Source: Actinoplanes sp. NBC_00393
Lineage (GTDB): Bacteria > Actinomycetota > Actinomycetes > Mycobacteriales > Micromonosporaceae
Direction: 5' to 3'
NCBI RefSeq assembly: GCF_036053395.1
Contig: NZ_CP107942.1
Location: 6,900,501-6,964,500, forward strand
DNA: 64,000 bases
Part shown: in pieces, positions 8,185-16,951 of the stretch
Layout: every line of letters starts with the position of its first letter
Numbering within the stretch: position 1 is the stretch's first letter
Position numbers and translations under genes: made by a program
The notes under the pieces: generated by a model
Told to the model about the DNA's origin: nothing
The model's input: the letters and a program-made list of their open reading frames with translations, nothing else
Databases searched by the model: none

Positions 8185-9059
8185 CACTTTGCTCCGGTCG
8201 GTCGCTGGTAGACGATGCCCTCCGGCAAACGGGTCGGCGTGAAGATCGGCGAGATCCGGCTCATCGACTCGGAGTGGCCCAGGAACAGATAGCCGCCGGG
8301 GCGCATGGCGCCGTACAGGTTCTCGGCCGCACGGCGGCTGGACAGCTCGTCGAAGTAGATGAGCACGTTGCGGCAGAAGACGACGTCGAAGTCGCGGAAG
8401 GCCCGCATCGCGGGTGTGTCGCAGACATTGACCCGGTGCAGCGTGACGGCGCTCCGGATGCCGTCCTCGACCTGGTAGCGGCCGGTGCCGACCGAGTTGA
8501 AGTACTTGGCGATCCACGGCTTCGGCACCCGCTGCAGCGACCGTTCGCCGTAGCTGGCGTGAGCCGCCTTGGCCAGCACCTCACTGTCGATGTCCGCCCC
8601 GTGGATCTCGACGTCCACCTGGTCGATCTGGTCCCACTCCTCGAGCAGGCGCAGCGCGATCGAGTACGGCTCCTCGCCGGTCGAGCAGGGCAACGAGAGG
8701 ATCTTGACCGGGCCGGCGATCCGGGACACCCCGCCGCGGTCCTTCAGCACGTTCGGCAGCACCGTGCTGAGCATCGCGTCGAACTGGTAATCCTCGCGCA
8801 GGAAGTACGTCTCGTTGACGGTGAGCTGGTTGATCAGATCCTGCAGCATCCCGGAGTTGTCGCTCATCCGCAGCGCGGCGAACCAGCTCGTGAAGGTGTC
8901 GTACGTCGAGTTGCGGATGCAGGTCTCGATCCGCTTGTCGACGAAGTACCGCTTGCCCGAGGTGAAATGGATGCCGGTGCGCTTGTAGAAGTACTCGGTG
9001 AAGCGGGTGAAGTCCGTGTCCGAAAGGACGGCACCGGTCGCGGGGGCGCTCACGTTCAC
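8184..9059 (-). CDS. cheR: Chemotaxis protein-glutamate O-methyltransferase CheR
   Basis: A 291-residue enzyme that methylates receptor glutamates using S-adenosylmethionine. The N-terminal helical domain starts LSDTDFTRFTEYFYKRTG. The SAM-binding region includes LSLPCSTGEEPYSIA, and a later motif VVFCRNVLIYFD is typical of CheR. GTG 9059 overlaps the HEAT-gene stop (GTGA), and translation beyond it in the longer frame is unlikely. It pairs with CheB in the same operon for adaptation. Confidence 0.93.
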   Translation of the reverse strand: MNVSAPATGAVLSDTDFTRFTEYFYKRTGIHFTSGKRYFVDKRIETCIRNSTYDTFTSWFAALRMSDNSGMLQDLINQLTVNETYFLREDYQFDAMLSTVLPNVLKDRGGVSRIAGPVKILSLPCSTGEEPYSIALRLLEEWDQIDQVDVEIHGADIDSEVLAKAAHASYGERSLQRVPKPWIAKYFNSVGTGRYQVEDGIRSAVTLHRVNVCDTPAMRAFRDFDVVFCRNVLIYFDELSSRRAAENLYGAMRPGGYLFLGHSESMSRISPIFTPTRLPEGIVYQRPTGAK

Positions 9060-9691
9060 GCCGTCCCGGTGAGCCGGGGCAGCGCTGCCTGGACGGTGAA
9101 GCGGAGGAACGGGTCGTCCGGGAACCGCAGCACGGCGGCCTCCAGCACCGGTGCGTGCTCCGCGGTGGCGCCCGGCAGCAACGCGTCGATCGCCGCGGTC
9201 ACCACGTTCGGGTGTGGGTCCTCGGCGATCATCCGGGTCAGCCAGACCTGCGCGTCGGGATGGGCGAGGTCGGCGAGGACCATCGCGGTCATCACGCGTA
9301 CGTCGTGGTCGGGTGCCGCGAGCAGGTTCGGCATCAGGGCCGGGACCGAGCGGGGCATCGTGGCCAGGGCCTCGGCCACGGCCGTACGCAAGGCGGCGTC
9401 GTCGCTGGCCAGATGGACCGCGAGCCCGCCCGCCACCGTCTCGGTGTCGTGCGCGGACAGCGTGGTGAGCACCGCGTCCCGGACCCGCGTCTCGGTCTCC
9501 ACGGTGACCCGGGTCAACAGCGCCGGAACCGCGTCGGCGACACCTTCGAGTCCGAGCGCGGCCTCCCGGCGGCATTCCGGATCGGGGTCGTCCAGCTGCT
9601 GCAGCAGCGTGTCCACCGAGGGTTTCTCCGCCGTCAGCTCTTCGGGCTGCTGCGGAGCCTGCTTTCGTACCAGTCCCATCGTGACCCCCAT
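9056..9691 (-). CDS. HEAT-repeat protein of the chemotaxis operon
   Basis: A 211-residue soluble protein built from HEAT-type helical repeats. About five units run from residue 30 to the C-terminus, with motifs such as DPDPECRREAALGLEG and HDVRVMTAMVLADLAHPD. HEAT arrays are protein-binding scaffolds, so a scaffold or adaptor role beside CheB and CheR is likely, but no partner is visible. It starts 10 bases after cheB and overlaps cheR by four bases. Either Met1 or Met5 could be the true start. Confidence 0.85.
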   Translation of the reverse strand: MGVTMGLVRKQAPQQPEELTAEKPSVDTLLQQLDDPDPECRREAALGLEGVADAVPALLTRVTVETETRVRDAVLTTLSAHDTETVAGGLAVHLASDDAALRTAVAEALATMPRSVPALMPNLLAAPDHDVRVMTAMVLADLAHPDAQVWLTRMIAEDPHPNVVTAAIDALLPGATAEHAPVLEAAVLRFPDDPFLRFTVQAALPRLTGTA

Positions 9692-9701
9692 TTCCTACGA
9701 G

Positions 9702-10766
9702 TCAGCGAACCCAGTCAGCCAGACGGTCGGCGATCTCGTACGCCGGAAGCACAACCGTGGCCCCTCCGCGCCGTGACAGTTCGCCAGGCATGCCCCAGAC
9801 CACCGCGGTCTCCTCGGCCTCGGCGATCGTGCGGCCGCCACCCTCCTTGACGGCCCCCATCTCGGCGGCCCCGTCGTCGCCCATCCCGGTGAGCAGCACA
9901 CAGACCAGGCGGCTGGGATCGATGTACCTGCGGGCCGAGGCGACCATCCGGTCCACGCTCGGGTGCCACCGGTACTCGGACGCGGCGGGGACGCTCTTGA
10001 CGATCAGCCCGTCACTGCGCCGGGCCACCACGACGTCGGCGTTGCCCCGCCCGATGTAGATGTTTCCGCGCTGGATGTTCATGATCCGGTCGACCTCGTG
10101 CACCCGCAGGGCGCAGATCTCGTCGAGCCGGCGCGCGAGTGCCGCGGTGAACGAGGCCGGGATGTGCTGGGCCAGCACCACCGGCGCGCCCAGCGTGCTC
10201 GGCAGCTGCGGCAACAGCTCGGACAACAGTGCCGGCCCGCCGGTGGAGGACCCGATCAGCACCAGGTCAACCGAGCCGACCGCGCCGAGCTGCCGGCGGG
10301 GCGGGGCCGCCGCGGTCCGGGCGTTCTGCGCGCGCATCCGGTCGCGCAGGCCACCGGCCCGTTTCAGTCTCACCGCCGCCGCGCTGCGTACCTTGCGCAC
10401 TAGATCGCCGGAGACCTCGTCGATGTTGAGCGAGACCGTGCCGCCGGGCTTGGGCACGTAGTCCACCGCGCCCAGTTCCAGGGCCTCCAGCGTGACGAGC
10501 GCGTTGTGCTCGGTCAGGGAGGAGACCATGACCACCGGTGTGGGCCGCTCCTCCATGATCTTGGCCAGGCAGGTGAGCCCGTCCATCTCCGGCATGTTGA
10601 TGTCGAGGGTGACCACGTCCGGCTGTATCCGCCCGAGTTGCTCCAGAGCGTCGACCCCGTTGCGGGCGGTGTGCACCTCGAACTCACCCGCGTCGGCGAG
10701 GATCCCCTTGAGCGCACGGCGCATCAACGCCGAGTCGTCGACTACGAGCACTGATGTGGGGGGCAT
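9702..10766 (-). CDS. cheB: Chemotaxis methylesterase/deamidase CheB
   Basis: A 354-residue two-domain protein. The N-terminal receiver has its phospho-acceptor in VVTLDINMPEMDG. A linker of about 50 residues leads to the methylesterase domain, where the catalytic triad is visible: Ser in LIGSSTGGPALL, His in VLAQHIPASFTAAL and Asp in LLTGMGDDGAAE. It removes methyl groups from receptor glutamates when phosphorylated by CheA. A GGAG ribosome site precedes ATG 10766, and the gene follows the triple CheW gene by 12 bases. Confidence 0.95.
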   Translation of the reverse strand: MPPTSVLVVDDSALMRRALKGILADAGEFEVHTARNGVDALEQLGRIQPDVVTLDINMPEMDGLTCLAKIMEERPTPVVMVSSLTEHNALVTLEALELGAVDYVPKPGGTVSLNIDEVSGDLVRKVRSAAAVRLKRAGGLRDRMRAQNARTAAAPPRRQLGAVGSVDLVLIGSSTGGPALLSELLPQLPSTLGAPVVLAQHIPASFTAALARRLDEICALRVHEVDRIMNIQRGNIYIGRGNADVVVARRSDGLIVKSVPAASEYRWHPSVDRMVASARRYIDPSRLVCVLLTGMGDDGAAEMGAVKEGGGRTIAEAEETAVVWGMPGELSRRGGATVVLPAYEIADRLADWVR

Positions 10767-10778
10767 CGGCAGCTCCGA

Positions 10779-12338
10779 TCAGACGGCGGCGAGAGCCTCG
10801 TCGACGAGGCTCTCGCAGAGCTCCGCGGCCTGGTCGGCCTGGTCGGCGGCGAGCAACTGGTCCACCTGCACGAGCAGGAGCATCCGTTGCTGCTCGGGCA
10901 GGTTCGCCACCCGCGACACCACCCGGGCCTGCTCGGCCGAGAGCTCCGGCGCCGGCTCCAGCACGTTGCGGCCCACCCGGGCCACCTCGGCCACCGAATC
11001 CACGATGAAGCCGGTACGCACCCCACCGATGATCAGTACGACGATGCGCTGCCGTTCGTCCCGCTCGGTGCGCCCGAGACCCAGCCGGGTCCGCAGGTCC
11101 ACCACGGGCAGCACCGTGCCGCGCAGGTTGACCAGGCCCTCCACGAAATCGAACGACTTGGGGACCCGGATCAGCGCCTGGGGCACCCGGATGATCTCCT
11201 GCACCGCGTCGACGTCGACGGCGTACTCCTCGTCGTCGAGGCGGAACACGACGAACAGCTCCTCGTCGCCACGCCCGTCGTCGACCGACCCGGCCCGTTC
11301 CTCGACCATGTCCGGCTCGTCCTCCCGGTATTCGGCGATCTCGTTGCGTACTTCCGGCGAGTCGAACATCCGGTTCACACTCAGCACCGAGACCAGCCGC
11401 TTGCCGTCCTCGAGCCGGCACACCGACTCCACCTCGGTCTTGCGACTGTCGCCGGCCACCACGCTGGGCAGCGGGGCGACCAGCTGGTGCGGCACCCGGA
11501 GGACCTCGCGAACGGTGTCCATCACGACGCCCACCACACCGCCGTCGATCGAGACGACGACGATCCGGTTCTGCGGTTCGAGCGGTGTCACCGGCAGTCC
11601 GAAGACCCGGCGCATGCTCACCACCGGCAGCAGCCGGCCGCGCAGATCGATCACGCCGAGCACCCGGCTGCCGGCGTTAGGCACGTGACTGACCGACTCC
11701 GGCGCCTGCACGATCTCCTGCACCTGGTCGATCGGCAGCGCGTACTCCTGCCCCTCCACCGCGAAGCTGACCAGCTCGAGCGTGTCATCCAGGTCGCCGT
11801 CGATGTCGTTCTCGGCCGTCATCCGGGTGGCGGCCGTGGTGTCGCGGCCGCCGCGCCGCTCGGCGAGCCGGGAGAACTGGCTGCCGATCAGCCGGTCCAC
11901 GTCGAGCACCGTCGTCATGTCGCCGTCACCGGACTTGATCACGCCGACCAGGACGTCCGAGCGGACCGTCGACTGCACCGACTCCGCCGCCTCCATCTGC
12001 TGCGGGTCGATGCTGATCACGCTCGCCACCCGGTCCACCACGAACCCGAGCGGCACCCCGCCGTCCACCACGATCACGCGGGTGGTCTCGTCGTGGCCGG
12101 TCTGGTCCATGGCGCAGCAGCGCCGCAGACTCACCACCGGCAGCACCCGGCCACGCAGGTTCGCCAGTCCCTCCAGCGACGGCGGACCGAGCGGCACCTT
12201 CACCACGGCGGGCATCCGGATGATCTCCTGCACCCGGCGCATCGGGAAGGCGTACCGCTCCCCCGCCATGTCGAAAGTGACGTAGTCCGCACCGTCCTCG
12301 TCCAGCTCGTCCGCGGCGAGATCCTCGTCGGAGTCCAT
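10779..12338 (-). CDS. Triple-CheW-domain adaptor protein
   Basis: A coupling protein of about 519 residues with three CheW domains in one chain, at roughly residues 15-150, 190-330 and 365-505. Each has the RVQEIIRMP / QVQEIVQAPE / AVQEIIRVP helix and an NLRG or DLRG motif followed by VLPVV or LLPVV. Acidic linkers separate the domains. The start is ATG 12338 with a GGGGAGAG ribosome site; the longer frame overlaps the receptor gene. Tandem CheW domains can bridge several receptor and CheA units, so it may organise a cytoplasmic array (inference). Confidence 0.93.
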   Translation of the reverse strand: MDSDEDLAADELDEDGADYVTFDMAGERYAFPMRRVQEIIRMPAVVKVPLGPPSLEGLANLRGRVLPVVSLRRCCAMDQTGHDETTRVIVVDGGVPLGFVVDRVASVISIDPQQMEAAESVQSTVRSDVLVGVIKSGDGDMTTVLDVDRLIGSQFSRLAERRGGRDTTAATRMTAENDIDGDLDDTLELVSFAVEGQEYALPIDQVQEIVQAPESVSHVPNAGSRVLGVIDLRGRLLPVVSMRRVFGLPVTPLEPQNRIVVVSIDGGVVGVVMDTVREVLRVPHQLVAPLPSVVAGDSRKTEVESVCRLEDGKRLVSVLSVNRMFDSPEVRNEIAEYREDEPDMVEERAGSVDDGRGDEELFVVFRLDDEEYAVDVDAVQEIIRVPQALIRVPKSFDFVEGLVNLRGTVLPVVDLRTRLGLGRTERDERQRIVVLIIGGVRTGFIVDSVAEVARVGRNVLEPAPELSAEQARVVSRVANLPEQQRMLLLVQVDQLLAADQADQAAELCESLVDEALAAV

Positions 12339-12361
12339 GGGTCTCTCCCCTCTCGCCGGTC

Positions 12362-14299
12362 TCAAGCGGCGTTCTGCAGCTCGTCGGCGAGCGCGGCGAT
12401 CTCCTCGACCGCGGCAGCGAGCTCCTCCGCGCCCTGGGACTGTTCCCGGGCCGCGGTAGAGCACTGGCCGGCCAGTTGCTCGGCCTCGTTGGCGGACGAG
12501 GAGATCTGCTCCAGTCCCACCTTGACCTCACCGAGGACGCTGGCGATCTGCTGCGCCGACTCGCGGACCTCCTCGTTGCCGCCGCGCACCTGCTGCATGT
12601 CCCGCTCGATCTCCTCGAGCCGGGCCGTGGTGGCCTTGGCCGACTCGACCTCGGCGAGCGAGAGCCGGCTGGTCTCCTCGAGGTCGGCACGAACCTCGAC
12701 GATCCGGTCCTGCACCGACTTGACGAGGTCCTTGATCCGGTCGGCGTTGTCGGCGGAGTCGCGGGCCAGATTCCGGATGTCGGTGGACACCACCGCGAAA
12801 CCCTTGCCGAACTCGCCGGCCCGGGCGGACTCGACCGAGCCGTTGACCGCGAGCATGTTGGTCTGGATCGAGACGTTGGCGATCGCGTCGACGATCTTGT
12901 CGATGCGCCGGGAGATCTGCTCCAGCTCGGAGACCTTCCGGACGTTCTCGATGCCCTCCCGTGCGGCCGTACCGATCGCCTCGATCATCGAGTCGACCGC
13001 CTCCTTGTTGGTGGCGAGCAGCTCCAGGATCACATCGGCTCGTTCCACCGCTGCTCCGCCGCGAGTCGCGGAGAGCTGGGCGCCCTGCTCGATCTGGTTG
13101 ACCGCCTCGGCCGTCTGCTGACCCTTCTCGGCCGCGGTACGAGCCCCTGTGTTGATCTCGTTGATCGCCACGTTGATCTGGCTCGCCGCCCGGTTGATCT
13201 CCTCCACCGCGGCGGAGAGCTCCTCGGCCGCGGAGGCCACCTCCTCGGCGCTCTTGGCGATGTCCGTGCTGCTCCGCAAGGTCTCCGAGACCTCGGCCAG
13301 TGACTCGGCGGCCTGCTCGCTCTGCCGCAGTGCCTGGGTCTGCTGGCCGACCGTCTGCAGCGACTCCTCACACGCCGCGGACTGCTGCTCGGCCGCCGCA
13401 GCGATCTCCTCGGACCGCTGCTTGGCGCTCGCGGCGGACCGTTTCGCCTGCTCCGCCGCGGCCGCCATCTCGGTGGCGCCGACCATGATCGTGCCCATGT
13501 CGGCACGGATGGTCTCCAGCTGCGAGGTGATCGTCTTGCCCTTCTCCACCTCGCCCCGGGCCGTCTCCGCCGAACCCTGCACCGCCGCGGCGATCTCGGT
13601 GACGCTGTTGCGGACCTCGTCAATCAGGTCGCGGATCTGCCGGGCGCTGCGCTCGCTGGTCTCGGCCAGGGTGCGCACCTCGTCGGCGACGACCGCGAAA
13701 CCCTTGCCGTGTTGCCGGGCCCGGGCCGCCTCGATGGCGGCGTTCAGCGCCAGCAGGTTGGTCTGGTCCGCGATATGCGCGACCGTCTTGACGATCTCGC
13801 CGATCTCGTCGGCCTGCTTCTCCAGCTCGGTGATCGTCACGACCGACCCGGTCTGCCGGGTGGAGGCGCTGTCGACGTTGGCGAGCAGGTTGCTGATCCC
13901 GTTGCGGGTCTCGTTCAGCAAGCCCTGCAGGGCCTGGCTCAGGTCGGCGACCTGGCGGGTGGTCGACTCCTGGCGGCTGACCCGCTCCTCGACCTGGTTC
14001 ATCGCGGCGAGGCTCTGCTGCGTCGCGCCCGAGGCTTCCTCGGCGCCCGCGGCGATCTGCTGCATCGACTCGGTGAGCTGCCGGGACGCCTCAGCCGCCT
14101 GGGCGTTCTGGGCGGAGATCTCGGCGGTGGCGGTGGCGATCCGCTCGGCGGCCTGCTGTTGCTTCGCCACCGAGCGGGCCTGGCGCCGGGTCGCGTCGGA
14201 GTCCGCACCCCGGGCGGCTGGACGGGCGGGCGCAGCGGTCGGGCGAGCCGTCCGGGAGCTGTCGGTGGCACGCCCGTTGGTAGTGCTGGTGAGCGGCAT
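12362..14299 (-). CDS. Soluble chemotaxis receptor with two signalling tips
   Basis: A chain of about 645 residues, almost entirely coiled-coil after a Pro/Ala-rich N-terminus, with no membrane segment or sensor domain. Two receptor-tip motifs are visible. The first is [20 protein letters not shown] with [12 protein letters not shown] near residue 185-215; the second is [20 protein letters not shown] with [12 protein letters not shown] near 500-535. This is about twice the usual signalling unit. A GGGAGA ribosome site precedes ATG 14299. As first gene of the operon it probably feeds the CheA and triple-CheW proteins made with it. Confidence 0.92.
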   Translation of the reverse strand: MPLTSTTNGRATDSSRTARPTAAPARPAARGADSDATRRQARSVAKQQQAAERIATATAEISAQNAQAAEASRQLTESMQQIAAGAEEASGATQQSLAAMNQVEERVSRQESTTRQVADLSQALQGLLNETRNGISNLLANVDSASTRQTGSVVTITELEKQADEIGEIVKTVAHIADQTNLLALNAAIEAARARQHGKGFAVVADEVRTLAETSERSARQIRDLIDEVRNSVTEIAAAVQGSAETARGEVEKGKTITSQLETIRADMGTIMVGATEMAAAAEQAKRSAASAKQRSEEIAAAAEQQSAACEESLQTVGQQTQALRQSEQAAESLAEVSETLRSSTDIAKSAEEVASAAEELSAAVEEINRAASQINVAINEINTGARTAAEKGQQTAEAVNQIEQGAQLSATRGGAAVERADVILELLATNKEAVDSMIEAIGTAAREGIENVRKVSELEQISRRIDKIVDAIANVSIQTNMLAVNGSVESARAGEFGKGFAVVSTDIRNLARDSADNADRIKDLVKSVQDRIVEVRADLEETSRLSLAEVESAKATTARLEEIERDMQQVRGGNEEVRESAQQIASVLGEVKVGLEQISSSANEAEQLAGQCSTAAREQSQGAEELAAAVEEIAALADELQNAA

Positions 14300-14517
14300 G
14301 GGTGGTCTCCCAATCTGAGTCCGGTCGATCCCGCGCACACGGGGTGCGCGTCAGGTAACCGTGAGTCGGGACCACGCCGTCGGCGGCCCCTTCGACCAGC
14401 AAAATCCTGGCACCGGCGCGACTGCTGGCGAGGCGGTATTCAGCCATTCCGATCCGGCCTGGAAACGAGGTGCCACCTGCCCGGAAGTGTCTGACCGACC
14501 TCGGCTAGTTTCGCCTG

Positions 14518-14940
14518 ATGCGCGCACTGGTACAGACCGTCAGCCGAGCGAGCGTCCAGGTCGAGGACGAGATCGTCGGAGAGATCAAGGACGGCCTGCT
14601 CGTCCTGGTCGGGGTGACGCACGACGACACCACGGCGAAGGCCGCCGAGCTGGCCCGCAAGACGTGGGAGCTGCGCATCCTGGACGGGGACCGGTCGGCC
14701 TCGGACGAGAACGCGCCGGTGCTGGTGGTCAGTCAATTCACCCTGTACGGCGACGCGCGCAAGGGCCGCCGTCCGACCTGGAACGCCGCCGCGCCCGCCG
14801 AGGTCGCCGAACCGCTGATCACCAGCTTCGTGGAAGCACTGCGGGCCCGGGGAGCGACCGTCGCAACCGGTCGCTTCCGGGCCCACATGCTGGTCGAAAG
14901 CGTGAATGTCGGACCGCGGACGGTCCTGTTGGAACTCTAG
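14518..14940 (+). CDS. dtd: D-aminoacyl-tRNA deacylase
   Basis: DTD hydrolyses D-aminoacyl-tRNA (and mischarged glycyl-tRNA) to protect translation. The 140-residue length is typical. The family motif SQxxLYGD appears as [16 protein letters not shown], and the C-terminal NxGPxT motif as VNVGPRT. It is divergent from the chemotaxis operon, with 218 bases between starts, and its stop overlaps the convergent spo0M gene by four bases. Confidence 0.95.
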   Translation: MRALVQTVSRASVQVEDEIVGEIKDGLLVLVGVTHDDTTAKAAELARKTWELRILDGDRSASDENAPVLVVSQFTLYGDARKGRRPTWNAAAPAEVAEPLITSFVEALRARGATVATGRFRAHMLVESVNVGPRTVLLEL

Positions 14941-15722
14941 AAGAGGCCGCGCCGCTGGGCCGACTGCCGCAGCCACTGGTCCAGCCGGGCGGTCCAGTCG
15001 ACCTGGTCCACCGTGGCGTAGTCCACGTCGAAGCTGCCGAACGCGTCGTGGCCCTCGGTGAACATGCCACCCCGCTTGTCCAGCTCCAGCACCACCTGGA
15101 GCTTGTGCGGCGTGGGCAGGAAGGTCAGCTCGAGCTGGTTGATGCCCCGCGCGTACTGCGAGGGCGGGTAGAACTCGATCTCCTGATAGAACGGAAGCTG
15201 CTGCTCGACGCCGTAGACCCGGCCCTTCTCCACGTCGGCCTTGCTGAACCGGAAGCCGAGCCGCAGCAGGGCCGCCAGGATCCGGTCCTGAGCCGGCAGC
15301 GGGTGCACCGCCACCGCGTCGAGGTCGGTCTTGTCGACAGCGCGGGCCACCTCGAGCTCGGTCGACAGGCCCATCGTCATGCCGTGCAGATGCTGACCGT
15401 TCACCACCGTGATCGGGGTCTGCCACGGCACGTCGAACTTGAACGGGACGTCGTGCCGGACCCCCGGCTCCAACCGGAACGAACCGGTCAGGCGCTGCCG
15501 GTGGAACTCCTGATTGCTCTGGTACTCACTGTCGCCGCTCTCGACCTCGACCCGGGTGGTCAGGCCGATCGCCAGATATTCCACGTCGACAGCGTGATCG
15601 CCGCCGACGATGTGCACCTGGCCCTCCAGAAACCCGCCCGGGTACGTGTTCGGGTTCGCCAGCACCGTGTCGACGGACGGACCGCCGACTCCGAGTGCCT
15701 GCATCATGCGTTTGAAGACCAC
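14937..15722 (-). CDS. Spo0M-family sporulation-control/arrestin-like protein
   Basis: A protein of about 261 residues with the beta-sandwich pattern of the Spo0M family. It begins [11 protein letters not shown], followed by [18 protein letters not shown], a typical Spo0M N-terminus. GTG 15722 is chosen because GAGGAAGGG precedes it at a suitable spacing and homologues begin near this point; an upstream TTG (15767) would add 15 unconserved residues. In Bacillus the family affects sporulation; the role in a sporulating actinomycete is inferred only. It is divergent from the sigma factor gene. Confidence 0.85.
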   Translation of the reverse strand: MVFKRMMQALGVGGPSVDTVLANPNTYPGGFLEGQVHIVGGDHAVDVEYLAIGLTTRVEVESGDSEYQSNQEFHRQRLTGSFRLEPGVRHDVPFKFDVPWQTPITVVNGQHLHGMTMGLSTELEVARAVDKTDLDAVAVHPLPAQDRILAALLRLGFRFSKADVEKGRVYGVEQQLPFYQEIEFYPPSQYARGINQLELTFLPTPHKLQVVLELDKRGGMFTEGHDAFGSFDVDYATVDQVDWTARLDQWLRQSAQRRGLF

Positions 15723-15801
15723 GACACCATTCCCTTCCTCGGGAAGCACATTATCGAGATGAGACAACCGCGGAGAGTGATCAAGCGCCCGGTTGTCGAC
15801 T

Positions 15802-15812
15802 TGACGACGTCA
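15802..15812. promoter_or_regulatory. Operator-like palindrome TGACGACGTCA
   Basis: TGACG-A-CGTCA is a perfect palindrome around a central A, in the 221-base divergent region between spo0M and the sigma factor gene. It overlaps a TTGACG that could act as a -35 element toward the sigma factor gene. The candidate -10 (GATTCA, 15824-15829) is weak, so the promoter assignment is uncertain. Confidence 0.3.
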
Positions 15813-15943
15813 GGGTTCTCCCCGATTCATGCCACCTGGACGCTGGCCTCACCTCCGCTTAACGCGCCGCAGACCAAGCTAGCCATCACCGGCACGGATG
15901 CGGCTGGTACGCACGAGACGTTATCGCGGGGAGGGGACTCAAA

Positions 15944-16948
<1,005 letters not shown>

Positions 16949-16951
16949 CCC

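Noticed and set aside
14300..14517. FliA-type promoter for the chemotaxis operon
   Set aside because: I looked for CTCA or TAAA-like -35 with GCCGAA/GCCGAT -10 on the minus strand and found no acceptable pair.
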